Assembly: GCA_934271235.1 (NCBI GenBank)
Contig: CAKQQT010000031.1
Span: 1 to 17,469 of the forward strand
Direction of reading: 5' to 3'
DNA from: an uncultured Clostridia bacterium
GTDB lineage: Bacteria > Bacillota > Clostridia > Peptostreptococcales > Anaerovoracaceae
DNA: 17,469 nucleotides
Shown: one piece after another, positions 6,980-15,163 of the stretch
Numbering within the stretch: the first letter of the stretch is position 1
Layout of the letters: each line of letters starts with the position of its first letter
Notes under the pieces: model-generated
Databases searched by the model: none
What the model was told of the DNA's origin: nothing
What the model saw: only the letters and a program-made list of their open reading frames with translations
Made by a program: the position numbers and the translations under genes

Positions 6980-7009
6980 TATTGTTAACAAAAAAGTGTG
7001 TTTTCATAC
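6980..7009 (-). promoter_or_regulatory. Sigma-F/G-like promoter of the SpoIIQ-like gene
   Basis: Read on the minus strand: -35 GTATG (7005-7009; consensus GYWTA), a 15-bp spacer, -10 GTTAACAATA (6980-6989; consensus GGNRANANTW). That is four of five and nine of ten matches at the accepted spacing. Transcription would start near 6973, giving a leader of about 15 bases. Confidence 0.55.
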
Positions 7010-7019
7010 AAAAGCAATC

Positions 7020-7048
7020 TTGTAATAATTTGAAAAACATATTATACT
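7020..7048 (+). promoter_or_regulatory. Sigma-A-type promoter of the aminotransferase gene
   Basis: -35 TTGTAA (7020-7025), 17-bp spacer, -10 TATACT (7043-7048). The predicted start near 7055 lies downstream of the in-frame ATG at 7052, which supports ATG 7088 as the real start. Confidence 0.65.
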
Positions 7049-7087
7049 TATATGTATTATTTTCAAAAACGAAAAAGGAGGTACCAC

Positions 7088-8332
7088 ATGGCAGAAATGA
7101 TTTTTGCAGCAAAGCAAAACAGAAACATACCAAAGGAAGACAAGATTTTCGGCATCAGCAACAGAGCGAAGCGTATGATCGCGGAAAAAGGAAAGGATAA
7201 GGTCGTCAACGCTACCATTGGCGCCTTACTTGACGATAACGGCGAGCTGATGGTGCTTTCGTCCGTGACGGAAGTTTTTCACAACCTGGAACCAAAAGAA
7301 TTCGCGGAGTACGCGCCGATCTCAGGAACGCCGCAGTTCCGGGAGGATGTAAAAAAAGATGCGTTCGGAACGTTCGTACCGAAACGCTTTACGGAAGCGG
7401 TCGTTACGCCGGGCGGGACCGGAGCGCTGCGCAACGCGGTATCCAATTATTCGGTGGCAGGCGATCAGATCCTGGTTGCCGACTGGTATTGGGCGCCGTA
7501 CAATACGATCGCGCAGGAGATCGGCAGAACAGTCGCGACTTTCCGCTTTTTTAATGAAAACAGAGGCTTCAACGCCTGCGATTTTGAGGAAAAGGTTTCG
7601 CAGCTGCTGCAGAAGCAGGAACGGCTGGTGATCATTCTCAACACGCCGGCGCATAATCCAACGGGATATTCTTTGACGGACGACGACTGGCGGGCCGTCT
7701 GCGAAGTCCTCAAAAAACAGCCGCAGGACAAAAAGATCGCGCTGGTCGTGGATACGGCCTATATCGAATTCGCGGGAGACGGTGAAAAGTACCGGAGCTT
7801 CCTGCCGATCCTGGAAACCTTGCCGGAGAACGTGCTGCCGATGCTCTCGCACAGCCTTTCCAAGACCTATACGCTGTACGGCATGCGCTGCGGCGCGCTG
7901 ATCTGCATGGCCAAGACGGCGGAGATCGCGGAAGAGTTCAAGCAGGTATGTGAATTTTCGTCCAGAGCGAGCTGGTCGAACTGCAGCCGTGCGCCGCAGG
8001 TGATCTTGACTAAGATCTATGCGGATCCGCAGCTCAAGGCTCGTGTCGACCACGAAAGAGAAGAGATCCGCGCGATGCTGATCCGCCGCGGCAAAGCGTT
8101 TGAGAAAGCGGCGGCAGAAGCCGGACTGGAAATGGTCCCGTTTGACATGGGCTTCTTCGCTTCGATCCCTTGTGCGGATCCGGACGCGGTTTCGGCGGAG
8201 CTTGAAAAAGAAGGGATCTTCCTGGTCCCGCTCGCCAAAGGCGTGAGAGTATCGATCGCTTCAATCTCAGAGGAAGTCTGCGCGAGGATCCCGGCTCGCA
8301 TCAAAGCGGCGCTGGATAAGGTGGAGGGATAG
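7088..8332 (+). CDS. PLP-dependent aminotransferase, class I/II
   Basis: 414 residues from ATG 7088, preceded by AGGAGGT (7076-7082). It has the fold-type I aminotransferase landmarks in order: H-N-P-T-G at 189-193, D222 in V-V-D-T-A-Y for the pyridine nitrogen (with Y225), the Schiff-base lysine K259 in S-L-S-K-T-Y, and a C-terminal G-V-R-V-S carrying the carboxylate-binding arginine. It should transfer an amino group between an amino acid and a 2-oxo acid in the cytosol. Its substrate cannot be read from the sequence; an aromatic or aspartate-type aminotransferase is the nearest general match. It is monocistronic, divergent from the SpoIIQ-like gene and has its own promoter. A modest GC-rich hairpin just after the stop (about 8334-8355) with a weak T stretch may end the transcript. 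Confidence 0.88.
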   Translation: MAEMIFAAKQNRNIPKEDKIFGISNRAKRMIAEKGKDKVVNATIGALLDDNGELMVLSSVTEVFHNLEPKEFAEYAPISGTPQFREDVKKDAFGTFVPKRFTEAVVTPGGTGALRNAVSNYSVAGDQILVADWYWAPYNTIAQEIGRTVATFRFFNENRGFNACDFEEKVSQLLQKQERLVIILNTPAHNPTGYSLTDDDWRAVCEVLKKQPQDKKIALVVDTAYIEFAGDGEKYRSFLPILETLPENVLPMLSHSLSKTYTLYGMRCGALICMAKTAEIAEEFKQVCEFSSRASWSNCSRAPQVILTKIYADPQLKARVDHEREEIRAMLIRRGKAFEKAAAEAGLEMVPFDMGFFASIPCADPDAVSAELEKEGIFLVPLAKGVRVSIASISEEVCARIPARIKAALDKVEG

Positions 8333-8453
8333 CGCTGCGCGGCGAAACGCCGACGCTGATATTTTGTGCGGCCGGATGCGACGCGCGGCGGGGTTCTGGG
8401 CTGTGTGCGGCGAACTCTGTCGAAACAGCACGAAATATATAGAATGTTAAATA

Positions 8454-8482
8454 TTTACAACGATAACTCTGCGTGATATACT
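8454..8482 (+). promoter_or_regulatory. Sigma-A-type promoter of the YdbC/PC4 gene
   Basis: -35 TTTACA (8454-8459), 17-bp spacer, -10 TATACT (8477-8482), about 35 bases before ATG 8518. Confidence 0.65.
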
Positions 8483-8517
8483 GACCTTGCAAAGGGAAAT
8501 CCTGGAAAGGAGTTACG

Positions 8518-9066
8518 ATGCCAGGACAAGTTGTCAGAGACAGAGACGGAGAATTTTCTTTTAAGGTGGTGCACCATTTAGGTGTCTACGGACGTTCGGC
8601 CAAAGGATGGACCAAGGAGGCGAACGTCATCGAGTGGAACGGCAATCGCGCCAAGCTCGATCTCCGGGAATGGGATCCGGAGCATACGCGCATGAGCCGC
8701 GGCATTACCCTGCATAAGCAGGAGATGCTGTATCTTTTGCAGATCTTACTCAAAAATTACGGAAAGGAACTGCGCGAGATCCAGAGAGCGCGGGAGGAAT
8801 GGCTGCCGCAGCCGGAGGAACCGGCCGGTGAGAGCTTTTCGGGGCAGCCTGCCGCAGCCGATGATTTCGGCGCGGATATCGACGCGGTGCCGAGGCCTGC
8901 TGCTATATCAGAGACCGCCGCGGGACAGGAACCTGCTGCCATGTCGGAATCTGCAGCAGCGCCGGAGTCTGCCTGCATGCAGGAGCTGACCGCCGCAGAG
9001 ACCGGAACCGACGGATCGCCGGAATGCGATGCCGCAGAGGACCTGTTTTCACAAGAAGAAATCTAA
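8518..9066 (+). CDS. YdbC/PC4-family DNA-binding protein with a long acidic tail
   Basis: 182 residues. Residues of about 10-75 match the YdbC branch of the PC4 family, with F-S-F-K-V-V-H-H-L-G-V, K-G-W-T-K-E, W-N-G and the conserved D-x-R-x-W-D-P. PC4/YdbC proteins are small dimers that bind single-stranded DNA. Family members normally stop at about 75 residues. Here a short charged helix (about 70-95) leads into some 90 residues rich in Ala, Glu, Pro, Ser and Met, with imperfect A-A-x-S-E-x-A-A units. That tail is probably disordered and could act like the acidic tail of SSB or recruit partners; this is inference. Start ATG 8518 has AAAGGAG just upstream. The gene is single, with its own promoter and a shared convergent terminator. 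Confidence 0.83.
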   Translation: MPGQVVRDRDGEFSFKVVHHLGVYGRSAKGWTKEANVIEWNGNRAKLDLREWDPEHTRMSRGITLHKQEMLYLLQILLKNYGKELREIQRAREEWLPQPEEPAGESFSGQPAAADDFGADIDAVPRPAAISETAAGQEPAAMSESAAAPESACMQELTAAETGTDGSPECDAAEDLFSQEEI

Positions 9067-9083
9067 ACCCACCTGTCAAAGCA

Positions 9084-9126
9084 CAAAAAATCCGCCCGAG
9101 GCTCATGCCCGGGGCGGATTTTTTTG
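9084..9126. terminator. Bidirectional terminator between the YdbC and DUF378 genes
   Basis: TCCGCCC pairs with GGGCGGA with a further GGC/GCC inside. Six As precede it and eight Ts follow it, so it serves the plus-strand YdbC gene and the convergent minus-strand DUF378 gene. Confidence 0.9.
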
Positions 9127-9324
9127 TTATGCGTGCCGACGCTCGTCCTGAAATAAAAAAGTAATCCCATATAATGCCGAAAGGCCGACCACTGCATAAA
9201 TGATACGGGAGACAACGGCCAGCTGCGCGCCGAAAATGCCGGATACAAGGTTATAGTTAAAGAAACCGATCAGGCCCCAGTTGATCCCGCCGATGATCAT
9301 CAGAATGAGAATTAATTTTTTCAA
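9127..9324 (-). CDS. DUF378 family small membrane protein
   Basis: 65 residues with two hydrophobic segments. The first is near residues 3-21 and contains the family's I-G-G-I-N-W-G-L-I-G-F; the second is near 36-56. The short charged end is Q-D-E-R-R-H-A. I chose the TTG at 9324-9322 because GGAG of AAAGGAGTG (9331-9340, complement) lies 8-9 bases upstream and the product then begins K-K-L-I-L as in relatives. Upstream in-frame starts at 9375 have no ribosome site. Function is unknown; the family is an integral inner-membrane protein. It is convergent with the YdbC gene and divergent from the nucleoside kinase gene. No clear minus-strand promoter is visible. Confidence 0.82.
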   Translation of the reverse strand: MKKLILILMIIGGINWGLIGFFNYNLVSGIFGAQLAVVSRIIYAVVGLSALYGITFLFQDERRHA

Positions 9325-9382
9325 AGTAATCACTCCTTTCAGCAGTATTTTGCCCAAAAAAGTTTTATTTATCACGATCTTA

Positions 9383-9391
9383 TGGTATAAT
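9383..9391 (+). promoter_or_regulatory. Extended -10 promoter of the nucleoside kinase-psuK-psuG operon
   Basis: TGG followed by consensus TATAAT (9386-9391), an extended -10 element. The -35 region (TTTTAT near 9363) is weak, as usual for this class. The transcript would start near 9398, about 40 bases before ATG 9440. Confidence 0.6.
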
Positions 9392-9439
9392 GTCCTTGCA
9401 CAGCGATTCGCGGATTTTTGCCTTGAAAGGGGACTTTAC

Positions 9440-11104
9440 ATGAAAATTCAGTTAAAAAAAGATCTGCGCGGCGAATTCGAAGAGATCACCGTCGAAAAAG
9501 GGACCACGATCGAAGCGATCTATCGGAAATACGCGCAGGAATTGCCATACAAAGTTTTGCTCGCGAAAGTAAATTATAAATATGAGAGCCTGACCTATGA
9601 GCTTCACCGGGAGTGCCGGGTGGAGTTTCTGGATATGCGCACGCAGGCGGCGAATCTGGTTTACCAGAACAGTCTGTCGCTGATCTATCTCAAGGCGGTG
9701 GAAGACGTGTTGGGATCGGTCGAAGTGGATATTGAAAACGCGCTGAACAAAGGACTTTATACCGAGATCAAAAAAGAAACGCCGGTGACTGTCAAAGAAG
9801 TCCGCGCGATCCAGAAGCGCATGGAAGAACTGGTGGCCGCAGACCTGCCGTTTGTTCCGGAGGGCCTGAGCAAGGAAGAAGCGATCGCGCTGTTCCAAAA
9901 GACCGGCCGCGAGGACAAGATCGCGCTGCTGGGCGAAAACCCGCAGCCCAAGAAAGTCCGCTTCTATTCGCTGGACGGACATCGCGACTTTTTCTACGGG
10001 CGCATGGTGCCGTCGACCGGATACATAAAGCTGTTTCAGATCATGAAATATCGGCGCGGCGTGCTGGTGCGCTTCCCGCATCCGAGCGATCCGAACCGCA
10101 TCCCGGATTATGTGGATGAAAAGGTGCTGTACCGGACGTTCGGCGAGCAGAGCCGCTGGGGCAAACTCATGGGGATCGACTACGCCTTTGACCTGAACCG
10201 CAAGATCGAAGAAGGAAAATTCAAAGAGCTGATCCAGCTGTCAGAGGCGCTGCATGAACGGCGGATCGTGGAGATCGCAGATATGATCACGCGGCAGAAA
10301 AAGCGTATCATCCTGATCGCGGGTCCGTCTTCATCCGGCAAGACGACTTTTGCGCAGAGACTGTGCATCCAGCTGCGGGTCAACGGCCTGGAGCCGCTGT
10401 ACATGGGGACCGACGACTATTTCCTGGAACGGGAGCAGACGCCGGTGGACGCCTACGGTGAGAAAAACTACGAGGATCTCGACGCGGTCGATATCCACCT
10501 GTTCAACCAAAACATGAACGATCTGCTTGCGGGCAAACAGGTCGATCTGCCGGTCTTCAATTTCCTGACCGGACATAAGGAATACGGCAAACGGCTGACC
10601 AGCATCCGCAGCAGCCAGCCGATCGTGATCGAGGGCATCCACGCGCTGAACGACGCGCTGACGCCGGAGATCGCCCAAGAAGAAAAATTCAAGATCTACA
10701 TCAGTCCGCTGACGCAGCTGAACATCGACGCGCACAACCGCATCGTCACCACGGATCACCGTATGCTGCGGCGCATGGTGCGGGATTTCAAATACCGCGG
10801 CTACAGCGCGCAGAACACGATCCGTAGCTGGCCGAAAGTGCGGGCAGGCGAGGATAAAAATATTTTCCCGTACAGCAACGAGGCGGATGTGATGTTCAAT
10901 TCGGTGCATCTGTATGAGCTTTGCGTGCTCAAAAAATATGCGCTGCCGCTGCTGGAAGCGATCCGGCCGGATGAGCCGGAATACAGCGAGGCGCAGCGTA
11001 TGCGCAATTTCCTGCGGTTCTTTAAGACCGTGGAAGATGATACGGCGATTGTCAACAATTCAATTCTCAGAGAATTTATCGGCGGCAGTGTGTTCGTCGA
11101 CTGA
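9440..11104 (+). CDS. Nucleoside (uridine-type) kinase with N-terminal TGS/ThrRS-like region
   Basis: 554 residues. The C-terminal half is a phosphoribulokinase/uridine kinase P-loop domain with G-P-S-S-S-G-K301-T-T at 295-303, Y-M-G-T-D-D-Y-F-L (the uridine kinase substrate loop) and V-I-E-G-I-H-A-L. It should phosphorylate a nucleoside with a purine NTP. The first 60 residues look like a ubiquitin-like TGS domain, and residues of about 60-250 resemble the second additional domain of threonyl-tRNA synthetase, including F-Y-G-R-M-V-P-S-T-G-Y-I. This fused architecture is known in Clostridia and Thermotoga, where its purpose is not settled. ATG 9440 has AAAGGGG (9426-9432). The gene ends 14 bases before psuK, so the three genes form one operon. 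Assignment to uridine rather than another nucleoside is likely but unproven. Confidence 0.88.
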   Translation: MKIQLKKDLRGEFEEITVEKGTTIEAIYRKYAQELPYKVLLAKVNYKYESLTYELHRECRVEFLDMRTQAANLVYQNSLSLIYLKAVEDVLGSVEVDIENALNKGLYTEIKKETPVTVKEVRAIQKRMEELVAADLPFVPEGLSKEEAIALFQKTGREDKIALLGENPQPKKVRFYSLDGHRDFFYGRMVPSTGYIKLFQIMKYRRGVLVRFPHPSDPNRIPDYVDEKVLYRTFGEQSRWGKLMGIDYAFDLNRKIEEGKFKELIQLSEALHERRIVEIADMITRQKKRIILIAGPSSSGKTTFAQRLCIQLRVNGLEPLYMGTDDYFLEREQTPVDAYGEKNYEDLDAVDIHLFNQNMNDLLAGKQVDLPVFNFLTGHKEYGKRLTSIRSSQPIVIEGIHALNDALTPEIAQEEKFKIYISPLTQLNIDAHNRIVTTDHRMLRRMVRDFKYRGYSAQNTIRSWPKVRAGEDKNIFPYSNEADVMFNSVHLYELCVLKKYALPLLEAIRPDEPEYSEAQRMRNFLRFFKTVEDDTAIVNNSILREFIGGSVFVD

Positions 11105-11118
11105 CAGCAAGGAGTTTT

Positions 11119-12042
11119 ATGGCAGAGATCACAATTGTAGGCGGCATCAATATCGATATTGAGGGATGTCCGTTTCAGAAACTGAAATCCGAGGATTCCA
11201 ATCCCGGTAAGATTTCGCTGGCCTATGGCGGCGTCGGCAGGAATATCGCCGAGAACGCCGCGCGCTTAGGCGGTGAAGTCGCGATGGTCTCCGTGATCGG
11301 AGACGACCAGATGGGACACGGCGCTAAGGCGCAGCTCGCGGAGCTGGGCGTGGACGTCTCCCACATCGAGGAGCTCGCAGGGCGCACGTCCTCGATGTAC
11401 CTTTCGATCCTGGATGAAAATCACGATATGGCGGTGGCGATCAGCGACATGGGCATCATGGAAGCCCTGACCCCGCAGAAACTCGCCGACTGCGCGGATT
11501 TTCTCAAGGCGTCGAGGATCGTCGCGCTTGACGCGAATCTGGACGAAGGCTTTTTAACTTATGCCTGCGATCTGCTCGCAGGAACGCCGCTCTTTTTTGA
11601 CCCGGTATCGGCGAAGAAAGCAGTCCGCGCCAAGAACTTGGTCGGCAGATTTTACAGCATAAAGCCGAACCTGATGGAAGCCGAGGTGCTGTCGGGCATC
11701 CGGATCACCGATGAGGCGGACCTGAAAAGGGCCGGAGACTGGTTCCTTGCGCAAGGGGTAAAGCAGCTGTTCATCACCTTGAACAAGGACGGCGTTTATT
11801 ACAAAGATCAGCAAAAAGAGGGCTTTATCCGTCCGGCAGAGGGGCTTCGGATCGTCAGTGCCACCGGCGCGGGCGACAGCTTTTCCGCAGCGATCCTGCT
11901 GGGCTGTGTAAAGAACTTTGATATTGAACAGATCGCCCGTATGGGCATGGCGGCTGCTTCTGTCGCGATGGAAAGCGGACAGGCCGTCAACAGCAATATG
12001 AACCTGAATGAACTCAAGAGGAGGATGAGAGAAAATGTATAG
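11119..12042 (+). CDS. psuK: Pseudouridine kinase, PfkB family
   Basis: 307 residues with both ribokinase-family signatures. G-G-V-G-R-N-I-A-E-N-A-A-R-L-G-G follows the substrate-binding G-G-I-N-I-D near residues 8-13, and A-T-G-A-G-D253-S-F carries the catalytic base. The PfkB fold alone would not fix the substrate, but the gene overlaps psuG by eight bases, the standard pairing for pseudouridine breakdown. PsuK makes pseudouridine 5'-phosphate from pseudouridine and ATP in the cytosol. ATG 11119 follows AAGGAG (11109-11114). Translation of psuG is probably coupled, since its ribosome site lies inside the last codons of this gene. The usual pseudouridine uptake gene is not seen nearby. Confidence 0.9.
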   Translation: MAEITIVGGINIDIEGCPFQKLKSEDSNPGKISLAYGGVGRNIAENAARLGGEVAMVSVIGDDQMGHGAKAQLAELGVDVSHIEELAGRTSSMYLSILDENHDMAVAISDMGIMEALTPQKLADCADFLKASRIVALDANLDEGFLTYACDLLAGTPLFFDPVSAKKAVRAKNLVGRFYSIKPNLMEAEVLSGIRITDEADLKRAGDWFLAQGVKQLFITLNKDGVYYKDQQKEGFIRPAEGLRIVSATGAGDSFSAAILLGCVKNFDIEQIARMGMAAASVAMESGQAVNSNMNLNELKRRMRENV

Positions 12043-12940
12043 CAAATATTTAGATGTAAAACCGGAAGTAGCGAAGGCATTGGAAGAAGGAGCCCCGGTC
12101 GTAGCACTGGAATCGACGATCATTTCGCATGGCATGCCTTATCCGAAAAACGTGGAGACGGCGATCGCGGTCGAAAACGTACTCAGAGAACACGGCGTGG
12201 TGCCGGCGACCATCGCCATCATCGGCGGCCGCATCAAGGTCGGTCTGACCAAAGAAGAAATTGAATATATGGCAACCGCCGAAAACGTGCTCAAAGTCAG
12301 CAGACGTGATTTCCCGCTGACCATTTCGCAGAAACTGGACGGTGCGACCACGGTTGCGGGTACCATGATCGCGGCGCATATGGCAGGCATCCGTCTGTTT
12401 GTGACGGGCGGCATCGGCGGCGTGCACAGAGGCGCAGGCGAAAGCTTTGACATCTCTGCGGATCTGGAAGAACTCAAGATGACCGACGTGACGGTCGTAT
12501 GCGCAGGCGTAAAGTCGATCCTGGATATCGGAGCGACTCTGGAATATCTGGAAACCGCCGGCGTTCCGGTCGTTACGTTCGGCGCGGATCAGTTCCCGGC
12601 GTTTTACAGCAGAGAAAGCGGCTTCCCGGCAGACTGCAGGATGGATGATCCGGCCAAGATCGCCGAGATGATCAACAGCAAGGAAGAACTCGGTCTGCGC
12701 GGCGGCATGCTGGTCGCGTGCCCGATCCCGGAAGCGGACGAGATCCCGTACGCGAAGATGGACGTTGTCATCCAGCAGGCGCTCAAAGAGTGCGAGGAAA
12801 AGGGCGTGCGCGGCAAGAAGATCACGCCGTTCCTGCTGAGCAGAGTCAAAGATCTGACCGAGGGACACAGCTTAGAGGCGAATATCCGTCTGGTGCTCCA
12901 CAACGCCGAAGTCGGCGCGCAGATCGCCGAAAATCTTTGA
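12035..12940 (+). CDS. psuG: Pseudouridine-5'-phosphate glycosidase
   Basis: 301 residues, full length and highly typical. It splits the C-C glycosidic bond of pseudouridine 5'-phosphate into uracil and ribose 5-phosphate. Residues equivalent to the E. coli active site are present with a constant offset: E26 (V-A-L-E-S-T-I-I-S-H-G), K87 (L-K-V-S-R-R-D), K160 (C-A-G-V-K-S-I-L-D) and N283 (L-E-A-N-I-R-L-V). The metal-binding region is also conserved (G-G-I-G-G-V-H-R-G). ATG 12035 lies inside psuK with GAGGAGGATGAG (12018-12029) upstream. Uracil and ribose 5-phosphate feed pyrimidine salvage and the pentose phosphate pathway. No terminator is evident after it, so the next gene could share the transcript. 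Confidence 0.96.
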   Translation: MYSKYLDVKPEVAKALEEGAPVVALESTIISHGMPYPKNVETAIAVENVLREHGVVPATIAIIGGRIKVGLTKEEIEYMATAENVLKVSRRDFPLTISQKLDGATTVAGTMIAAHMAGIRLFVTGGIGGVHRGAGESFDISADLEELKMTDVTVVCAGVKSILDIGATLEYLETAGVPVVTFGADQFPAFYSRESGFPADCRMDDPAKIAEMINSKEELGLRGGMLVACPIPEADEIPYAKMDVVIQQALKECEEKGVRGKKITPFLLSRVKDLTEGHSLEANIRLVLHNAEVGAQIAENL

Positions 12941-13048
12941 TCTGCATCGATGAGCCGGACGCGCGGCGGACCGGAAACAAAATACAGACGGCCGCTTGCG
13001 GTCGACCGACGAAAACCGAAAGAGGAAACAGAAAGAGGGATATACAGC

Positions 13049-15091
13049 ATGAGGGGAACAAAGAAGTTTTTTGCGGCAGTCCTGACGCTCTGTCTGGCGC
13101 TGACCGGCGTTCCGGCAGCGGCATTCGGCGCGGAAACTGCGGCGAGCGGCGATATTGTCATTCTTTACAGCAGCGATATGCACGGCGGCGTGGACAGCAA
13201 TCTTGGCCTCGCGGGCATGGTGGCCTATGCTAACGAGAAGCGGGCACAGGGCGCGCAGGTGGAACTGGTGGATGCCGGGGATGCCGTCAGCGGAACGGTC
13301 CTTGCGTCCACGACCCAGGGAAAATATGTGATCGAGGCGATGAACCTTGCCGGATATGGCGTGGCAGTCCCGGGTGTTCATGATTTTGACTACGGCGTGT
13401 CCGCCTTGGTCGGTACGCTGGCAAAAGAAGCGGATCATGCGTATGTCAGCTGCAATTTTACCATGACGGCAAACGGTGCGTCCGTGTTCAAACCGTACGT
13501 GATCAAAACGTACGGGAAAGCAAAGGTTGCTTATATCGGTATCAGTGATCCGAAAACAATCAGCAAGTCCGGCGCTTCTTTCAAGAACAGTGACGGCAGC
13601 GCGGCCTATTCCTTTGCGGACGGCGGCAGCGGCGAAGCTTTATATGAAAAAGTGCAGAACGCGATCGATCAGACCAAGGCTGAGGGCGCGGATTACATTG
13701 TCGCGCTCGGCCATCTGAGCACCACCGGCGAAGCGGCTTTCACGCCGAAGAGCGTTCTCGAAAATACGAGCGGCATCCAAGCCTTTATCAACGGAAACTC
13801 CCATACCGCCATTACCGGTGAAGAGGTCCGTACCAAAGACGGCGCTTATGCGCTTCTGACCTGCGCGGGGGCCGGCATCGGAAACATCGGCGTACTGACG
13901 ATCTCCGGGGGCAAGAGCATTTCTTCCCAACTGATCAGCGGCTATAAACTGCGTGACATCAAGACCAAGGACGGTATTGACGCGCTGACCAAAAAATATA
14001 AAGCAAACTTACAGGAGACGTTCGCGGTCACGGCGAGTCGTCTGGAGGCGGCCAACAGCAGCGGCGTGCGGATCGTAGAGGGCGGCGAGACCAACCTCGG
14101 GGATCTGTGCGCGGATGCGTACCGGGTCGTGACCGGGGCGGATATCGCGTTTGTGGAAGCCCGAGAGATCAAAAGCAATATCGCGCTGGGCGATATCAGT
14201 TACAACGACGTCATGAACGCGCTTCCGGGCGGACAGTCCATCAGCGTGATCAGCGTCAGCGGATACGATATTCTCGACGCGCTGGAAATGGCGGCGCGTG
14301 TTTATCCTGCCAAGAACAGCGGTTTTCTGCAGGTATCCGGCATTACTTTTGATATCCAGGAAACGGTGATCCCATCGGTAACGCTGGACAGCGACGGAAA
14401 CTTTACCGGTGTCACGGATGATTACCGTGTGACAAACGTGATGATCAACGGCAAGGAGCTGGATGTGATGGCCAACTATACGGTTGCCGGAACGAACGCG
14501 CTGCTCAACGGTGAGACCGGCTACACGATGTTCCAGAACGGACCGCTCAAAAAAGCCAACGTCACGACCGACAATCAGGCGCTGATCACCTATATTTCCG
14601 CATCGCTCAAAAACAGCATCGGCGCGGCTTACAGCCGTTCGCAGGGGCGGATCGACTCCATCAAGCTGGCCAGACAGAGCGAGATCAACGCCGAGATCGA
14701 AAAAAAGACCGAGGAAAAAATGAAAGACTACGCGTCTCAGCTCAAGGAGCTTCAGGCGCAGCTGGAGATCCAGCAGAACATCATCGACATCAAGTCGCTG
14801 ACGATCAAGACGACGACCAAATTCAGCAAGAGCGGCAGCAAGCGGACGGCCAAGATCAGCTGGACGCCGTCGAAGAACATCAGCGGCGTCAAATATCAGG
14901 TCTACAAGTCTTCCAAGAAGACGAGCGGGTACAAAAAAGCGATCACAACTTCCAAAAAGACATACAGCAACACGAGCGGTCTCACCAAGGGGAAGACTTA
15001 TTACTACCGTGTACGGGCCTACAAGTATCTCAAGGGAAAATATTATTACAGCAGCTGGTCGAACGCAGCCGCCTGCAAAGTGACCAAATAA
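13049..15091 (+). CDS. Secreted 5'-nucleotidase-family protein with degenerate active site, Fn3-like C-terminus
   Basis: 680 residues. ATG 13049 was chosen because it begins a signal peptide (R-G-T-K-K then a hydrophobic core ending near A-F-G-A) and follows AGAGG. The metallophosphoesterase domain keeps D43-M-H45, G-D78 and H222. The N-H-E-x-D motif has become V110-H-D-F-D114, and G-H-x-H has become G249-N250-S-H252, so two metal ligands (UshA N116 and H252) are replaced. In the 5'-nucleotidase domain, N-G-G-G-I-R is E370-A-R-E-I-K, P-F-G-N is P393-G-G-Q396, and G-G-D-G-F is G488-E-T-G-Y492. Most nucleotide-binding residues are therefore lost. A coiled coil (about 550-585) and an Fn3-like domain (about 595-680) follow. 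The reading frame is clean. It is probably exported and non-catalytic, or acts on another substrate; the paralogue next door is intact. Confidence 0.88.
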   Translation: MRGTKKFFAAVLTLCLALTGVPAAAFGAETAASGDIVILYSSDMHGGVDSNLGLAGMVAYANEKRAQGAQVELVDAGDAVSGTVLASTTQGKYVIEAMNLAGYGVAVPGVHDFDYGVSALVGTLAKEADHAYVSCNFTMTANGASVFKPYVIKTYGKAKVAYIGISDPKTISKSGASFKNSDGSAAYSFADGGSGEALYEKVQNAIDQTKAEGADYIVALGHLSTTGEAAFTPKSVLENTSGIQAFINGNSHTAITGEEVRTKDGAYALLTCAGAGIGNIGVLTISGGKSISSQLISGYKLRDIKTKDGIDALTKKYKANLQETFAVTASRLEAANSSGVRIVEGGETNLGDLCADAYRVVTGADIAFVEAREIKSNIALGDISYNDVMNALPGGQSISVISVSGYDILDALEMAARVYPAKNSGFLQVSGITFDIQETVIPSVTLDSDGNFTGVTDDYRVTNVMINGKELDVMANYTVAGTNALLNGETGYTMFQNGPLKKANVTTDNQALITYISASLKNSIGAAYSRSQGRIDSIKLARQSEINAEIEKKTEEKMKDYASQLKELQAQLEIQQNIIDIKSLTIKTTTKFSKSGSKRTAKISWTPSKNISGVKYQVYKSSKKTSGYKKAITTSKKTYSNTSGLTKGKTYYYRVRAYKYLKGKYYYSSWSNAAACKVTK

Positions 15092-15163
15092 GGTTGTTGC
15101 CTGCGCTGCTTGCGCGGGAGGACAATAAATTTTATCCTACCTAAAACGAAAAGGAGAAGAAAA

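Noticed and set aside
9325..9375. N-terminal extension of the DUF378 protein
   Set aside because: Upstream in-frame start codons lack a ribosome site, and the true GGAG lies inside this stretch just before the TTG at 9324-9322.
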